A stretch of 64,000 nucleotides of DNA from Cetobacterium somerae ATCC BAA-474 (GCF_000479045.1 NZ_KI518173.1:7822-71821); one strand, 5' to 3'; shown: positions 31,563 to 41,445, counted from the first letter of the stretch. Program-made: numbers and translations. The notes: generated by a model not told the origin, from the sequence alone.

Positions 31563-32582
31563 TTGAAAATAGATAGCATAAAAATTGCTGAAATAGCAGG
31601 AGTTTCAAGAAGTACTGTTTCAAGAGTTTTAAATAATCATCCAAATGTAAGTAAAAAAAATAGAGAAAAAATTTTAAAAATAATAGATGAGTATAATTAT
31701 ATTCCAAATCTAAATGCTCAAACGTTAGCAGGAAAAAAAAATAAAGTTATTGGTATTTTTATATATGAACCAAATATGATAAATAGAACTACAGCCATGG
31801 ATACCGCATATTTTATGAATTTTACAGATACAGTTGTTAAAGAGGCGTTCTTAAAAAATCATCAAATTTTGGTTGATTATATTAAGGATTCTAATGATGA
31901 AAAAAGAATAGAAACATTTTTTAAAAATGGGAATGTTTGTAGTGGAATATTTATTGGTTTTTTAAAGAATAATTTATTTTTAGAAAAAATGATTGAAAGT
32001 GAATACAAGGTAGTGGTAGTAGATTATGATACAAAATTAAATAGCAAAGCAAAGCAAACACTATATATAAATACGGATGATTATGGTGGAGCAGCAGCAG
32101 CTATGGAGAAAATTTTAAATAAAAATAATAATAAAGTTTTATTTTTTTCAGGAGATATGAAAAAACTTTCAGGGGTAGAAAGAGAACGAGCGTACATAGA
32201 TACATTAAACAATAAGTCTATTATTGTAGATAGAAATTTAATATATGAATCTGATTATTCAAAAGAAAAAGCTTATAAAAATATGAAAAAGGTTTTAAAA
32301 AACAAAATAGAGTTTGATTCGATTTTTTCAGCTTCAGATAATATGCTCTTTGGAGTTGTTAGAGCTTTAAGCGAAGAGAAGATAGATTACAAAAAGTTAG
32401 AAATTTGGGGTTTTGACAATTTAAAATATACAGTTCCAATGGGACTAAAAACGGTTTCTCCAATGTTAAAAGATACAGCTAAAAAAAGTATAGAGTTTTT
32501 AATTTCAGATTCAATAACAAGTACAGTTGAATATACAAAAACAAAATTAGTTGAAAATATGAGTGATTATTTCGAAGATTAA
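31563..32582 (+). CDS. LacI/GalR-family transcriptional regulator
   Basis: 339 residues. N-terminal helix-turn-helix IKIAEIAGVSRSTVSRVLNNHPNVS (about 5-30), hinge helix, then a periplasmic-binding-protein-like sugar domain. TTG start at 31563 follows AAAGGAG at 7-base spacing; no ATG fits. It is the first gene of an operon with a Na+/sugar symporter, alpha-galactosidase and SemiSWEET, so it probably senses an alpha-galactoside or galactose. A perfect palindrome (31528-31543) precedes it. Confidence 0.88.
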   Translation: MKIDSIKIAEIAGVSRSTVSRVLNNHPNVSKKNREKILKIIDEYNYIPNLNAQTLAGKKNKVIGIFIYEPNMINRTTAMDTAYFMNFTDTVVKEAFLKNHQILVDYIKDSNDEKRIETFFKNGNVCSGIFIGFLKNNLFLEKMIESEYKVVVVDYDTKLNSKAKQTLYINTDDYGGAAAAMEKILNKNNNKVLFFSGDMKKLSGVERERAYIDTLNNKSIIVDRNLIYESDYSKEKAYKNMKKVLKNKIEFDSIFSASDNMLFGVVRALSEEKIDYKKLEIWGFDNLKYTVPMGLKTVSPMLKDTAKKSIEFLISDSITSTVEYTKTKLVENMSDYFED

Positions 32583-32618
32583 AATTTTTTAAAATAAAGT
32601 AAAGGGGAGTGTTGTTTT

Positions 32619-34322
32619 ATGTTAATGTTTTTATCTTTTATTTTTTTTACTGCTTTAGTTGCAGTTATAACTTACTATAAAACTAAAGGAGAAACTCTAG
32701 ATACTAACGATGGTTATTTTTTAGGAGGAAGAAGTTTGACAGCAGGATTTATAGCAGGGTCGTTAATGCTAACTAACTTAAGTCCAGCAAATTTTGCAGG
32801 TATGAGTGCACAGTCTTATACACATAATATGTCAGTTATGGGATGGGAAGTTGGATCTGGAATTACTCTAGTATTAGTTGCTATGTTTTTAGTTCCAAGA
32901 TATTTAAAAGGAGGATTAACTACAATTCCTGAATTTTTAGAGGATCGTTTTGATCCAGGAGTTAAAAAGTTTGTAACATATTTATTTTTAATTAGTTATG
33001 TTTTAAATGGATTACCACCTACACTTTATGCAGGAGCTTTGGTAATGAGTCAACTTTTTGATATTTCAGGAATTTTGGGTGTTTCTTATGGTACTGGAAT
33101 CTGGATAACAGTATGGGCAATAGGAGTTATTGGTGCAATCTACGCTATTTTTGGAGGATTGAAAGCAGTTGCCTTTTCAGATACTCTAAATGGAATTGGA
33201 CTTATAATTGGGGGATTATCTGTTCCATATTTTGGATTTAAATATATTGGAGATGGTTCTGTTTTAAAAGGAATAGGAGATTTAGTTGTAGCTCATCCAG
33301 AAAAATTTGATGCTATTGGATCTAGTTCCGATCCAGTTCCATTTACAACTCTTTTTACAGGTATGCTTTTAGTTAATCTTTACTATTGGGGAACTGATCA
33401 AGGAATTATTCAAAGAGCATTGGGTGCTAAAAATTTAAAAGAGGGACAAAAGGGAGTTATGTTAGCAGGATTATTAAAAATTTTTACACCACTTATAGTA
33501 ATCGTTCCAGGCATTATAGCTTTCCATATGTATGGAGAAAATTATGCAGCACCTGATTTAGTTTACTCTCATTTGATAAAAGATTTAATGCCTAAATATT
33601 TTGTAGGATTTTTTGCAGCAGTTATGTTTGGAGCAGTTTTAAGTACTTATAATAGTGTTTTAAACAGTGCATCTACATTATTTTGTTTAAATGTTTATAA
33701 ACCAGTTTTTGGGAAAAATAAAACAGATGCTGAAATAGTGTCAAAAGGAAAAGTATTTGGAAGTATTATTGCGTTAATTTCTATGTTAATAGCTCCGATG
33801 ATTATGAATGCACCTCAAGGGTTATTTCAATATTTACAAATTGTTAACGGATTCTTTAATGTACCAATCTTTACAATTATATTTATCGGTTATATGACAA
33901 AATATGTTCCTGCAATAGCAGCAAAAGTATCATTAGTATTTTTCGTATCATCGTACGCGGTATTACAGCTTATAATAAAACCTGAATTACATTTCTTACA
34001 TCAATTAACAATATTATTTATTATAAGTTGTGGGATTATGTTAGTTATTGGAAAAATAAAACCAAGAGAGACTCCATATGTTTTAGTAAATAAAAATGTA
34101 GTAGAAATTACACCTTGGGAATATCAATATGAAGCTGGAGTAATAATAATAGCTGTAATGTTATCATTTTATGTAATTTTTTCAAAACTTGGATTAGCAA
34201 GTTTAAATTTTCAAGGATTACAAAAAGGTTTAGGTTTATTATGGACTATTACAGCATTATTAGTTATATCTATTAGAAAATATAGACAAAAATCAAAAAT
34301 AGAAAAAAGAGCAGAAGCTTAG
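32619..34322 (+). CDS. Sodium:solute symporter (SglT-like, sugar)
   Basis: 567 residues, about 14 membrane segments of the SSS family. Visible are DGYFLGGRSLTAGFIAGSLMLTNLSPANFAGMSAQ, TIPEFLEDRFDP, YYWGTDQGIIQRALGAKNLKEGQKG and FGAVLSTYNSVLNSASTLF, as in Na+/galactose and glucose symporters. It imports a sugar with Na+ across the inner membrane. The operon suggests melibiose, raffinose-type sugars or galactose. ATG follows AAGGGGAG. alpha-Galactosidase begins 15 bases after its stop. Confidence 0.9.
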   Translation: MLMFLSFIFFTALVAVITYYKTKGETLDTNDGYFLGGRSLTAGFIAGSLMLTNLSPANFAGMSAQSYTHNMSVMGWEVGSGITLVLVAMFLVPRYLKGGLTTIPEFLEDRFDPGVKKFVTYLFLISYVLNGLPPTLYAGALVMSQLFDISGILGVSYGTGIWITVWAIGVIGAIYAIFGGLKAVAFSDTLNGIGLIIGGLSVPYFGFKYIGDGSVLKGIGDLVVAHPEKFDAIGSSSDPVPFTTLFTGMLLVNLYYWGTDQGIIQRALGAKNLKEGQKGVMLAGLLKIFTPLIVIVPGIIAFHMYGENYAAPDLVYSHLIKDLMPKYFVGFFAAVMFGAVLSTYNSVLNSASTLFCLNVYKPVFGKNKTDAEIVSKGKVFGSIIALISMLIAPMIMNAPQGLFQYLQIVNGFFNVPIFTIIFIGYMTKYVPAIAAKVSLVFFVSSYAVLQLIIKPELHFLHQLTILFIISCGIMLVIGKIKPRETPYVLVNKNVVEITPWEYQYEAGVIIIAVMLSFYVIFSKLGLASLNFQGLQKGLGLLWTITALLVISIRKYRQKSKIEKRAEA

Positions 34323-34337
34323 GAGGAGTAAGATTAA

Positions 34338-36608
34338 ATGAACATATTAGTAAATAAAAATAATTTAGAGTTTCATCTATATAATAATAATATTAGTTAT
34401 ATACTTAAAGTTTTAGAAGATGGAACCTTGGGACATATATATTTTGGAAAGAAACTTATACCTAGAAATTCTTATGAACATATAATCCAAGTGACTGCAG
34501 CAGAAGTGCCTGTAACTCCAAATTGTTTGGAACATAGAAGAGGATTTTGTAAAGATATTTTGCCACAAGAATATCCAAGTTATGGAAATGGTGATTATAG
34601 AGAGCCCGCAATAGTTGTTTTACAAGAAAATGGAAGTAGAGTTACAAATTTTATATATGATTCGTATGAAGTTATAGAAGGTAAAGAAAATCTAAAAAAT
34701 CTTCCAAATACTTACGTTGAAAGTGAAGATGAAGCTAAAACTTTAAAGATTTATTTAAAAGATGAAACGATAGGAGCAGTATTAACTTTAAGCTACACTA
34801 TTTTTAGAGATTATGATGTAATTTCTAGAAATGCTCATATAAAAAATAACTCTGATGAAAAACTTGTTTTAGAAAGATTTTTAAGTGCTTCTATTGATTT
34901 TAAAGAACCAAATTTTCAAATAGTTCATTTGTCTGGAGCTTGGGCAAGAGAAAGACATATTGAAATAACAGAGATAAATCAAAATAAGTTTGTAATAGAT
35001 AGTAAAAGAGGAACAAGCAGTGTAAATAGTAATCCATTTATAGCTTTAAAAAGAAAAGAGACAACTGAATTCAGTGGAGAAGTTTATGGATTTAATTTAG
35101 TTTACAGTGGAAATCACATTGAGGTTGTAGAGAAAAATCATTATAACAAATTAAGAGTATCCATTGGTATAAATCCTTTTAATTTTCAATGGACTTTATT
35201 AAAGGATGATGAGTTTCAAAGTCCAGAAGTGATAATGGTATATTCTAGTTCTGGAATGAATGGCCTAAGTTTAAATTATCACAGACTTTATAGAGAAAGA
35301 TTAGCAAGAGGTGTTTGGAGAGATCAAGTTAGGCCAATTCTTTTAAACAACTGGGAAGCTACATATTTTGATTTTAATGAAGATAAAATTTTAGATATAG
35401 CTAGTAAAGCAAAAGAATTAGGTGTTGAGTTATTTGTTTTAGATGATGGCTGGTTTGGTGCAAGAAATCATGATAAAGCTGGTCTTGGTGATTGGTGGAG
35501 TAATTTAGAAAAAATTCCAAGTGGAGTGGAAGGATTATCTAAAAAAGTCGAAGCAATGGGAATTAAATTTGGACTTTGGTTTGAACCAGAAATGGTTAAT
35601 AAAGATAGTGAACTTTATAGAAATCATCCAAATTGGATACTACAAGCTCCTAAAAGAGTTAATACTCCAAGTAGAAATCAACATACCTTAGATTTAGGAA
35701 GAGAAGACGTTCGTAATTATCTTTATGAAAAAATTTCTAAAATTTTAAAAAATTCTAAAATATCTTATATAAAATGGGATATGAATAGACCAATGACTGA
35801 AGTTTGGTCAGAAGTTTTAGATTCTCAAAATCAAGGAGAGGTTTTCCATAGATATATTTTAGGATTATACGAGTTGTTGGAAAAGTTAACTTCAGAATTT
35901 CCTGAAATATTATTTGAATCTTGTGCAAGTGGAGGAAATAGATTTGACTCTGGAATGCTTTATTATATGCCACAAGCATGGACAAGCGATGACACAGATG
36001 CAGTGGAAAGAATTAAAATTCAATATGGATCATCATTATGTTATCCAATATCATCTATGGGAGCTCATGTTTCAGCAGTTCCAAATCATCAAACAAATAG
36101 AATGACTTCTATAAAAACTCGTGGTAATGTAGCTTTCTTTGGTGCTTTTGGATATGAACTAGATTTAAATAAAATCTCTGATTATGAAAAAGAGATTGTA
36201 AAAAAACAAATAGAATTCTTTAAAATAAATAGAAAGTTAATTCAATATGGTGATTTCTATAGATTAATATCTCCTTTTGAAGATAAACTAAATGATGCTG
36301 CTTGGATGGTTGTAAATCGAGATAAAACAGAAGCAATTGTTGCAAAATATAAAATTCTATCGGTACCTAATTCAGGATACGAATCTTTAAAAGTTAAGGG
36401 ACTAGATGAAAATAAATTATACTCTATTGAAAGTTTACAAATTCAAGGAAAGACATATTATGGTGACGAATTAGGAAATAGTGGACTTATATTTAAAGAA
36501 CCATCTTTTAATGATTTAGGGAACATACAAATAGAAGGAGATTTTGATAGTTTAGTCGGAGATTTTAAGAGTTGTTTAATAAAGTTAACAGCAATTCAAG
36601 GAGATTAA
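34338..36608 (+). CDS. Alpha-galactosidase, GH36
   Basis: 756 residues, the length of large bacterial GH36 enzymes: N-terminal beta-sandwich, catalytic barrel with LDDGWFGARNHDKAGLGDW, the nucleophile in YIKWDMNR (Asp near 480), and acid/base in AWTSDDTDAVERIKIQYG (near 549), then a C-terminal beta domain. It removes terminal alpha-galactose from melibiose or raffinose-type sugars. There is no signal peptide, so it acts in the cytoplasm after symport. ATG follows AGGAGGAG. SemiSWEET follows within 4 bases of its stop. Confidence 0.95.
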   Translation: MNILVNKNNLEFHLYNNNISYILKVLEDGTLGHIYFGKKLIPRNSYEHIIQVTAAEVPVTPNCLEHRRGFCKDILPQEYPSYGNGDYREPAIVVLQENGSRVTNFIYDSYEVIEGKENLKNLPNTYVESEDEAKTLKIYLKDETIGAVLTLSYTIFRDYDVISRNAHIKNNSDEKLVLERFLSASIDFKEPNFQIVHLSGAWARERHIEITEINQNKFVIDSKRGTSSVNSNPFIALKRKETTEFSGEVYGFNLVYSGNHIEVVEKNHYNKLRVSIGINPFNFQWTLLKDDEFQSPEVIMVYSSSGMNGLSLNYHRLYRERLARGVWRDQVRPILLNNWEATYFDFNEDKILDIASKAKELGVELFVLDDGWFGARNHDKAGLGDWWSNLEKIPSGVEGLSKKVEAMGIKFGLWFEPEMVNKDSELYRNHPNWILQAPKRVNTPSRNQHTLDLGREDVRNYLYEKISKILKNSKISYIKWDMNRPMTEVWSEVLDSQNQGEVFHRYILGLYELLEKLTSEFPEILFESCASGGNRFDSGMLYYMPQAWTSDDTDAVERIKIQYGSSLCYPISSMGAHVSAVPNHQTNRMTSIKTRGNVAFFGAFGYELDLNKISDYEKEIVKKQIEFFKINRKLIQYGDFYRLISPFEDKLNDAAWMVVNRDKTEAIVAKYKILSVPNSGYESLKVKGLDENKLYSIESLQIQGKTYYGDELGNSGLIFKEPSFNDLGNIQIEGDFDSLVGDFKSCLIKLTAIQGD

Positions 36609-36612
36609 TTAT

Positions 36613-36870
36613 ATGGAAAATATTATAGATACAATTGGATATTGTGCTGCACTTTTAACAACATTATCATTTTTACCACAAGCTATAAAAACTATAAAGA
36701 CAAAGGATACAAGTGGAATTTCTTTAATAATGTATTCTATGTTTACTCTTGGAGTTTTTGGTTGGTTAGTATATGGTTTTATTAAAAATGATATACCTCT
36801 TATTATGGCAAATTTAGTTACATTATCTTTAGCAGGAATTATTTTAAGGCTTAAAATAAAATATAAATAA
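36613..36870 (+). CDS. SemiSWEET sugar transporter
   Basis: 85 residues, one three-helix bundle of the SWEET/PQ-loop family: IGYCAALLTTLSFLPQAIK (with the PQ motif), TIKTKDTSGISLIMYSMFTLGVFGWLVYG, then a third helix starting DIPLIMANLVTLSLAG with the conserved Asn. SemiSWEETs dimerise to make a sugar uniporter. The ribosome site AAGGAG lies inside the end of the alpha-galactosidase gene, so the two are tightly coupled. A terminator follows. Its likely job is releasing or equilibrating a free sugar such as galactose or glucose. Confidence 0.9.
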   Translation: MENIIDTIGYCAALLTTLSFLPQAIKTIKTKDTSGISLIMYSMFTLGVFGWLVYGFIKNDIPLIMANLVTLSLAGIILRLKIKYK

Positions 36871-36884
36871 TATTTTTATTATTA

Positions 36885-36920
36885 GACGCTAGAATTTTAA
36901 ATTTTAGCGTCTTTTATTTT
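36885..36920 (+). terminator. Terminator of the alpha-galactoside operon
   Basis: GACGCTAGAATTTT...TTTTAGCGTC hairpin followed by TTTTATTTTTTT. Confidence 0.88.
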
Positions 36921-36921
36921 T

Positions 36922-37509
36922 TTAAATTTTCTTAATTATAAGTTGATCAAGAGATAATTTAGGCACAAAATGCTTGTAATTATGATTTTCTAAATTTTCT
37001 CTCCAATACTTCATATTTTCATTTTCAACTACTGTTAAAACAACCTCATCTGTAGGGACTCCTATCGGCATTACAAAAAGTGGAATATACTCCTTTGAAA
37101 TATTTAGTGTTTCTAAAATATCATCTTTTTTTACAGGCTCCATGAAGTTAACTCCATATCCTAATGATGTTGCTATTAATTTCATATTTTGAAGAGCTAT
37201 ACCACAATCCGCATATATAAAATTTAGTGGTAATTTAGGAGGGTTATCTGTAAATATAACTATATATCCCCCTGGAGCTTCATCTTCAGTAGGTTTCCAT
37301 TCTATTTGACTAGCCCAAACAACATCTTTAAAAAGCCGAGAACATATATCTTTATCATTTACTAAAACATATCTTAGAAATTGTTTGTTAGCACCAGCTG
37401 ATGAAAAGTGGGCTCCTTCAATAACTCTCATTAAATCATCCATTGGAACACTAATATTTTTGAAGCTTCTGTGAGAACGAGCTTTTTTAATTAAATCTAA
37501 TATTTCCAT
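36922..37509 (-). CDS. Nitroreductase family protein
   Basis: About 195 residues of the FMN-dependent nitroreductase fold: EILDLIKKARSHRSFKN (FMN-phosphate-binding SHRSF in place of the usual RRSIR), FSSAGANKQFLRYVLV, ADCGIALQNMKLIATSLGYG and a C-terminal MKYWR. These enzymes reduce nitro compounds, quinones or enones with NAD(P)H. The start ATG at 37507-37509 follows TGGAGG; an earlier ATG at 37533 lies upstream of that site. It is monocistronic, divergent from the two-component pair. Confidence 0.85.
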   Translation of the reverse strand: MEILDLIKKARSHRSFKNISVPMDDLMRVIEGAHFSSAGANKQFLRYVLVNDKDICSRLFKDVVWASQIEWKPTEDEAPGGYIVIFTDNPPKLPLNFIYADCGIALQNMKLIATSLGYGVNFMEPVKKDDILETLNISKEYIPLFVMPIGVPTDEVVLTVVENENMKYWRENLENHNYKHFVPKLSLDQLIIKKI

Positions 37510-37682
37510 CTTAATCCTCCATAAAATTTTCATTAAATATTCTCTTAAATAAAATCATTTTGTAATTTTTTCAATGCTTATCTATCACTTCCTTTTTTAG
37601 AAACAAAATTTACTAGAAAGATTTATATATATGAGTTAAAATATAAGGTAAAAAATAGTACAATTATTTTGCGGAGGTATAA

Positions 37683-39254
37683 ATGAAAAGCCGTTTTGAG
37701 CAAAGAGTTATTAAATTATCTATTTTAATAACCTCTCCTTTGCTAATATTACTTATAGGAATAATAACTTATACAGAGATTAATAATGAAACTAGCAAAG
37801 TAAAAAGAAGTTTAAGTGAAGTAGCTCTTGAAATTTCCAATACTAAATTTGTAAAAGATTCTATAATTAATGGAAATTTTAATCTACAAAAATATGCAGA
37901 GATATTTGTTGATAATAATCAAGATGTTGATATTGTAGTTATAGCTGATAAAAATAAACGTCGTTTTAGTCATCTTGATACAAGTAAAATTGGAGAAATA
38001 TTTGGAACTAAAGATAGTGAAGAGGTTTTTAAAAATAAAAAGGGATACTTTATAATAACTAAAGGATCTCAAGGTTTAACATATAGAAGATTTGAACCTA
38101 TAATTAGAAATAAAGAAATCATAGGTTTTGTCATGGTTGGAAAGCTCTTTAATATTTTTAGACATACTATTTTTCTTATTTTATTAAAGATTTTACTTCT
38201 TGCTTTTGTAAGCTCTAGTTTTATTTTTATAAGTTCTAGAGTTTTTGCAAAAAAAATAAAAAAAGAGATGCTTAACTTAGAGCCTGAAGAGATTACAAAT
38301 CTTTATGTAAATACGAAAAGTCTTGTACAACAACAAGCCGCTATTATTGACAATATTCATGAAGGAGTGGTTGTTTTAAATTCATCTTTAGAGATAATAA
38401 ATATCAATAAAAAAGTTTTTGAAATTCTTCATGAGTTTGATATTCAGCTTTTTATAAAAAGATTTTATGACATTTTCTATGAGAAAAAAAATGTTTATTT
38501 CAAAGAGATAAAAATAGGTCATGAAAAAGTTTTTGTTAGTATAATACATCTTTTAGAGGATGAAAATCACTTAGGAGTTATTATAACCTTCTATAAACAT
38601 CTAGAAATTATAAATTTAGCAAAAGAACTCACAAGTATAAATAATGTAATTACTGGATTTAGAGAAAATAACCATGAATTTAAAAATCAACTTCAAGTTA
38701 TTTCTGGATTAATCCAATTAAAAAAATATGACTTAGTTCAAGAATATATGAAAAATTTAGAGAATAGTAGCATGAAGATATTAACTGAAATTGCTAATAT
38801 TTCTGATTATTATATATTAGGAATTTTAATCGGAAAGTTTAGTGTTATAAAAGAAAAAGGTATCAATTTTACAATTGATCAAGATTCTATTTTATTTAAA
38901 GAGCACGGTTTCATTACCTCACTTGATATTATAACTATTGTATCTAATCTTTTAGAAAATGCAATTGAAGCTTTGGAGAAAATTAAAATTGATGATAAAA
39001 AAATTGAGCTTCTTTTATTAGAAGACAATGATTCTATTCAAATTACAGTTTTTGATAATGGTTTAAAAGTTGATCCTAATATAAAAAATAAAATGTTTGA
39101 AAGATATGTTTCTTCTAAAGGAACAAATCGAGGTATTGGATTAGCTCTTGTAAAATCTAAAATTGAACTTTATAATGGACAGTTTCTTTTAGAAGAGGTT
39201 GATTATGGAAAATATTTTACAATCATATTGAATAAGGAGAATAAAGATGTATAA
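37683..39254 (+). CDS. Sensor histidine kinase, CitA/DcuS family
   Basis: 523 residues. Membrane helix at 12-31, periplasmic PAS-like sensor (32-160) with RRFSHLDTSKIG (93-104), the dicarboxylate/citrate-binding motif of CitA/DcuS, second membrane helix at about 162-185, a cytoplasmic PAS, then NNHEFKNQLQVISG (phosphoacceptor His331) and an ATPase domain with NLLENAIEA and GIGLALVKS. It senses extracellular di- or tricarboxylates. It overlaps the response regulator gene by 8 bases. No carboxylate transporter is adjacent. Confidence 0.9.
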   Translation: MKSRFEQRVIKLSILITSPLLILLIGIITYTEINNETSKVKRSLSEVALEISNTKFVKDSIINGNFNLQKYAEIFVDNNQDVDIVVIADKNKRRFSHLDTSKIGEIFGTKDSEEVFKNKKGYFIITKGSQGLTYRRFEPIIRNKEIIGFVMVGKLFNIFRHTIFLILLKILLLAFVSSSFIFISSRVFAKKIKKEMLNLEPEEITNLYVNTKSLVQQQAAIIDNIHEGVVVLNSSLEIININKKVFEILHEFDIQLFIKRFYDIFYEKKNVYFKEIKIGHEKVFVSIIHLLEDENHLGVIITFYKHLEIINLAKELTSINNVITGFRENNHEFKNQLQVISGLIQLKKYDLVQEYMKNLENSSMKILTEIANISDYYILGILIGKFSVIKEKGINFTIDQDSILFKEHGFITSLDIITIVSNLLENAIEALEKIKIDDKKIELLLLEDNDSIQITVFDNGLKVDPNIKNKMFERYVSSKGTNRGIGLALVKSKIELYNGQFLLEEVDYGKYFTIILNKENKDV

Positions 39255-39912
39255 AGTATTAATTGTTGAAGATGATCCTATGGTTGCATCTATAAATAGT
39301 ATTTTTTTAGAGAAATATAGTAACTTAGAAGTTGTTAACATAGCAAAGAACGAAGAGGAAGTTTTTGAAATTCTTGAAAAAAATTTTGTAGATTTGATTT
39401 TATGTGATGTTTATTTAGAGGAAAGTAATGGGATTGAGATTTTAAAAAAAATTAGATCTAAAGGAATCTTAACAGATATTATTTTTATTACAGCTTTAAA
39501 CGAATCTAATAAAATCAAAGAAGCTGTTGCTTTTGGAGCTATAGATTTTTTAATTAAACCGTATAATCAAGCTAGATTAGATACAGCTATTGGTAAGTTT
39601 TTAAAGAAAAATGAGCTACTTATAAAAACTACTATGGATCAAGAAGAGTGTGATGAATATTTCTCTTTTGACTCCACTCAAACAGAATTTCCAAAAGGAA
39701 TAAATGAAAAAACTTTAGAAAAAATCGAGTTATTTTTAAGTGAAAACAGAAAAAAATGGTGGAATGCTAATAAACTTTCTGAAGAGCTTAATATAAGTAC
39801 TGTAACTCTAAATAAATATCTAAAATATTTGGTTTCTATAAATAAACTAACTGTTAACACATCTTATGGTGAAGTTGGAAGACCTGAAAATTTTTATAAA
39901 TATCATAATTAA
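39247..39912 (+). CDS. Response regulator, CitB/DcuR family
   Basis: 221 residues. Receiver domain 1-120 with EDDPMV (acidic pocket at about 8-10), LCDVYLEESNG (phosphoacceptor Asp near 54), FITALNE and the Lys in LIKPYNQ. A C-terminal helix-turn-helix (about 155-215, NKLSEELNISTVTLNKYLKYL) is of the CitB/DcuR type. It is translationally coupled to the kinase. Its targets are unknown; the dctPQM operon elsewhere in the window is one conceivable target. Confidence 0.9.
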   Translation: MYKVLIVEDDPMVASINSIFLEKYSNLEVVNIAKNEEEVFEILEKNFVDLILCDVYLEESNGIEILKKIRSKGILTDIIFITALNESNKIKEAVAFGAIDFLIKPYNQARLDTAIGKFLKKNELLIKTTMDQEECDEYFSFDSTQTEFPKGINEKTLEKIELFLSENRKKWWNANKLSEELNISTVTLNKYLKYLVSINKLTVNTSYGEVGRPENFYKYHN

Positions 39913-39913
39913 T

Positions 39914-39941
39914 AAAAAGAAAACTAAGGTTTCTCTTTTTA
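39914..39941 (+). terminator. Terminator after the two-component operon
   Basis: AAAAAGAAA-CTAAGG-TTTCTCTTTTT-type hairpin just after the response regulator stop. Confidence 0.7.
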
Positions 39942-40020
39942 TTTATAAGAATTTATTTTAATATAAAGAGTATAAAATTTTAAAAGAATGTGATATGCTA
40001 ATTGAAAAAAGAATAAAAGT

Positions 40021-40055
40021 AGAGATAAGTAGTGATTAACTTATCTCTATTTTTA
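40021..40055 (+). terminator. Second hairpin terminator in the 39.9-40.1 kb gap
   Basis: AGAGATAAGT (40021-40030) pairs with ACTTATCTCT (40039-40048), then ATTTTT. It lies about 30 bases after a TGATATGCT extended -10-like sequence (39990-39998), so it could end a very short transcript or act as a second stop for the upstream operon. Confidence 0.6.
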
Positions 40056-40096
40056 TAATACCGCAAGAAAAAATATTTATATAAAGGGGAGAGTAT

Positions 40097-40894
40097 ATGA
40101 ATAGCATTTTAAAGTATTATGAAGAGTATGATGAGGATAAAAGACTTTTTAAATCAAATGTGAATAAACTAGAGTTTATAACAACTATTGAAAAGCTTAA
40201 CTCAATTATTAAGTCAGGGGATAAAATTATAGAATTAGGAGCTGGAACAGGAAATTATAGTTTTTATTATAATGACAAAGGACATGAGGTAACGGCTTTA
40301 GATATTGTTCCAAAACATGTAGAAATAATAGAACAAAAGATAAAAGAGAAAAATAGTGAAAAAATAAAAACTTATTTAGGAAGTGCTATAGATTTATCAG
40401 AATTTTCTGATGAGAGTTTCGATGTTGTTTTATGTTTAGGGCCAATGTATCATTTAACGTCAGTAGAAGATCAGAGAAGTTGTATAATGGAATCAAGACG
40501 AATTTTAAAAAAAGATGGAATTTTAGCAATAGCTTATATAAATAAGCATTATATACTCGCAAACACTATGCTAAATAATAACTATTTAAAAGAAAGTTTT
40601 ATAGAAAAAACGCTTACTAGCGGGATAATGAAATCAGAGGATGAAGGTAACTTTTGGGTTGAATCAAATTACTTTACTCCAAAAGAGATAGAGAAGCTTG
40701 TAGATAAAATTGGATTTAGAAAGATATCTAATCTTGCTACAGATGGGATAGGAAGATTATTTAGTGAAAAAGTTAATAGTTTTTCAGAAAAAGAGTTTGA
40801 TATATTTAAAAACTATCATTTAGCTTCATGTGATGATGAATCGTTATTGGGATATAGTAATCACGGGCTTTATATTGTTAAAAAAATTGATTAA
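40097..40894 (+). CDS. Class I SAM-dependent methyltransferase
   Basis: 265 residues. Rossmann methyltransferase motifs: motif I IIELGAGTGNYS (about 46-57), the acidic end of strand 2 VTALDIV, motif II/III LGSAIDLSEF and FDVVLCLGPMYHL, then RILKKDGILAIAYI. The substrate is not identifiable; the C-terminal half resembles small-molecule methyltransferases of the UbiE/Methyltransf_11 type. ATG follows AAGGGGAG. It starts a same-strand run with a GNAT, an S66 peptidase and a Fic protein, but the gaps (62, 18 and 38 bases) leave operon status open. Confidence 0.82.
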   Translation: MNSILKYYEEYDEDKRLFKSNVNKLEFITTIEKLNSIIKSGDKIIELGAGTGNYSFYYNDKGHEVTALDIVPKHVEIIEQKIKEKNSEKIKTYLGSAIDLSEFSDESFDVVLCLGPMYHLTSVEDQRSCIMESRRILKKDGILAIAYINKHYILANTMLNNNYLKESFIEKTLTSGIMKSEDEGNFWVESNYFTPKEIEKLVDKIGFRKISNLATDGIGRLFSEKVNSFSEKEFDIFKNYHLASCDDESLLGYSNHGLYIVKKID

Positions 40895-40956
40895 GAAATA
40901 CTAATGATCTTAACTTTTAATTTGTATAGACTTTTTATGAGAGAAATAGGAGGAGT

Positions 40957-41427
40957 ATGATTATAAAAAACATTTCAGAAATTGAAGCTAAAGAGATTAG
41001 TCTTTGGAAATATTTAGGAGAATATTCAGTTTATAACTATCCTTCTTGGGAGACGATGTGTAAACAAAACTGGGCTATTACAATTGATAATGTAAGAGTA
41101 ATCGAATATTTTGGTTTGTACAATACTTTAAATATTTTAATTGGTAATTTTAGGCTTCATAATACGGGAGAATTTATTTTGGTGAGTTTAGCTTTAAATC
41201 CATCTTTGTGTGGTAAAGGTTTAGGAAATGAATTGATGAATGCGATTAAAAATCAAAGTAAAATTAAATATCCAGATATAACAAAAATTGTATTAGAGGT
41301 TCGTTCATTTAATAGAAGAGCTATTAAGTGTTATCAAAAAAATGGATTTAAAATTGAAAATATTTATATAAAAGATACTTTAACTGGAAAAGATATTTTC
41401 TTCAAGATGGTTTATTATTCTGCATAA
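40957..41427 (+). CDS. GNAT-family N-acetyltransferase (RimI-like)
   Basis: 156 residues. The acetyl-CoA motif A is LVSLALNPSLCGKGLGNELMNAIKN (Q/R-x-x-G-x-G/A version S-L-C-G-K-G-L-G), followed by KIVLEVRSFNRRAIKCYQKNGFKI (motif B), the RimI/RimL hallmark. It acetylates an amine on a protein, amino acid or drug; the substrate is unknown. ATG follows AGGAGGAG. An S66 peptidase gene begins 18 bases after its stop. Confidence 0.85.
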   Translation: MIIKNISEIEAKEISLWKYLGEYSVYNYPSWETMCKQNWAITIDNVRVIEYFGLYNTLNILIGNFRLHNTGEFILVSLALNPSLCGKGLGNELMNAIKNQSKIKYPDITKIVLEVRSFNRRAIKCYQKNGFKIENIYIKDTLTGKDIFFKMVYYSA

Positions 41428-41445
41428 ATGTAAAGGGGGAGATTA

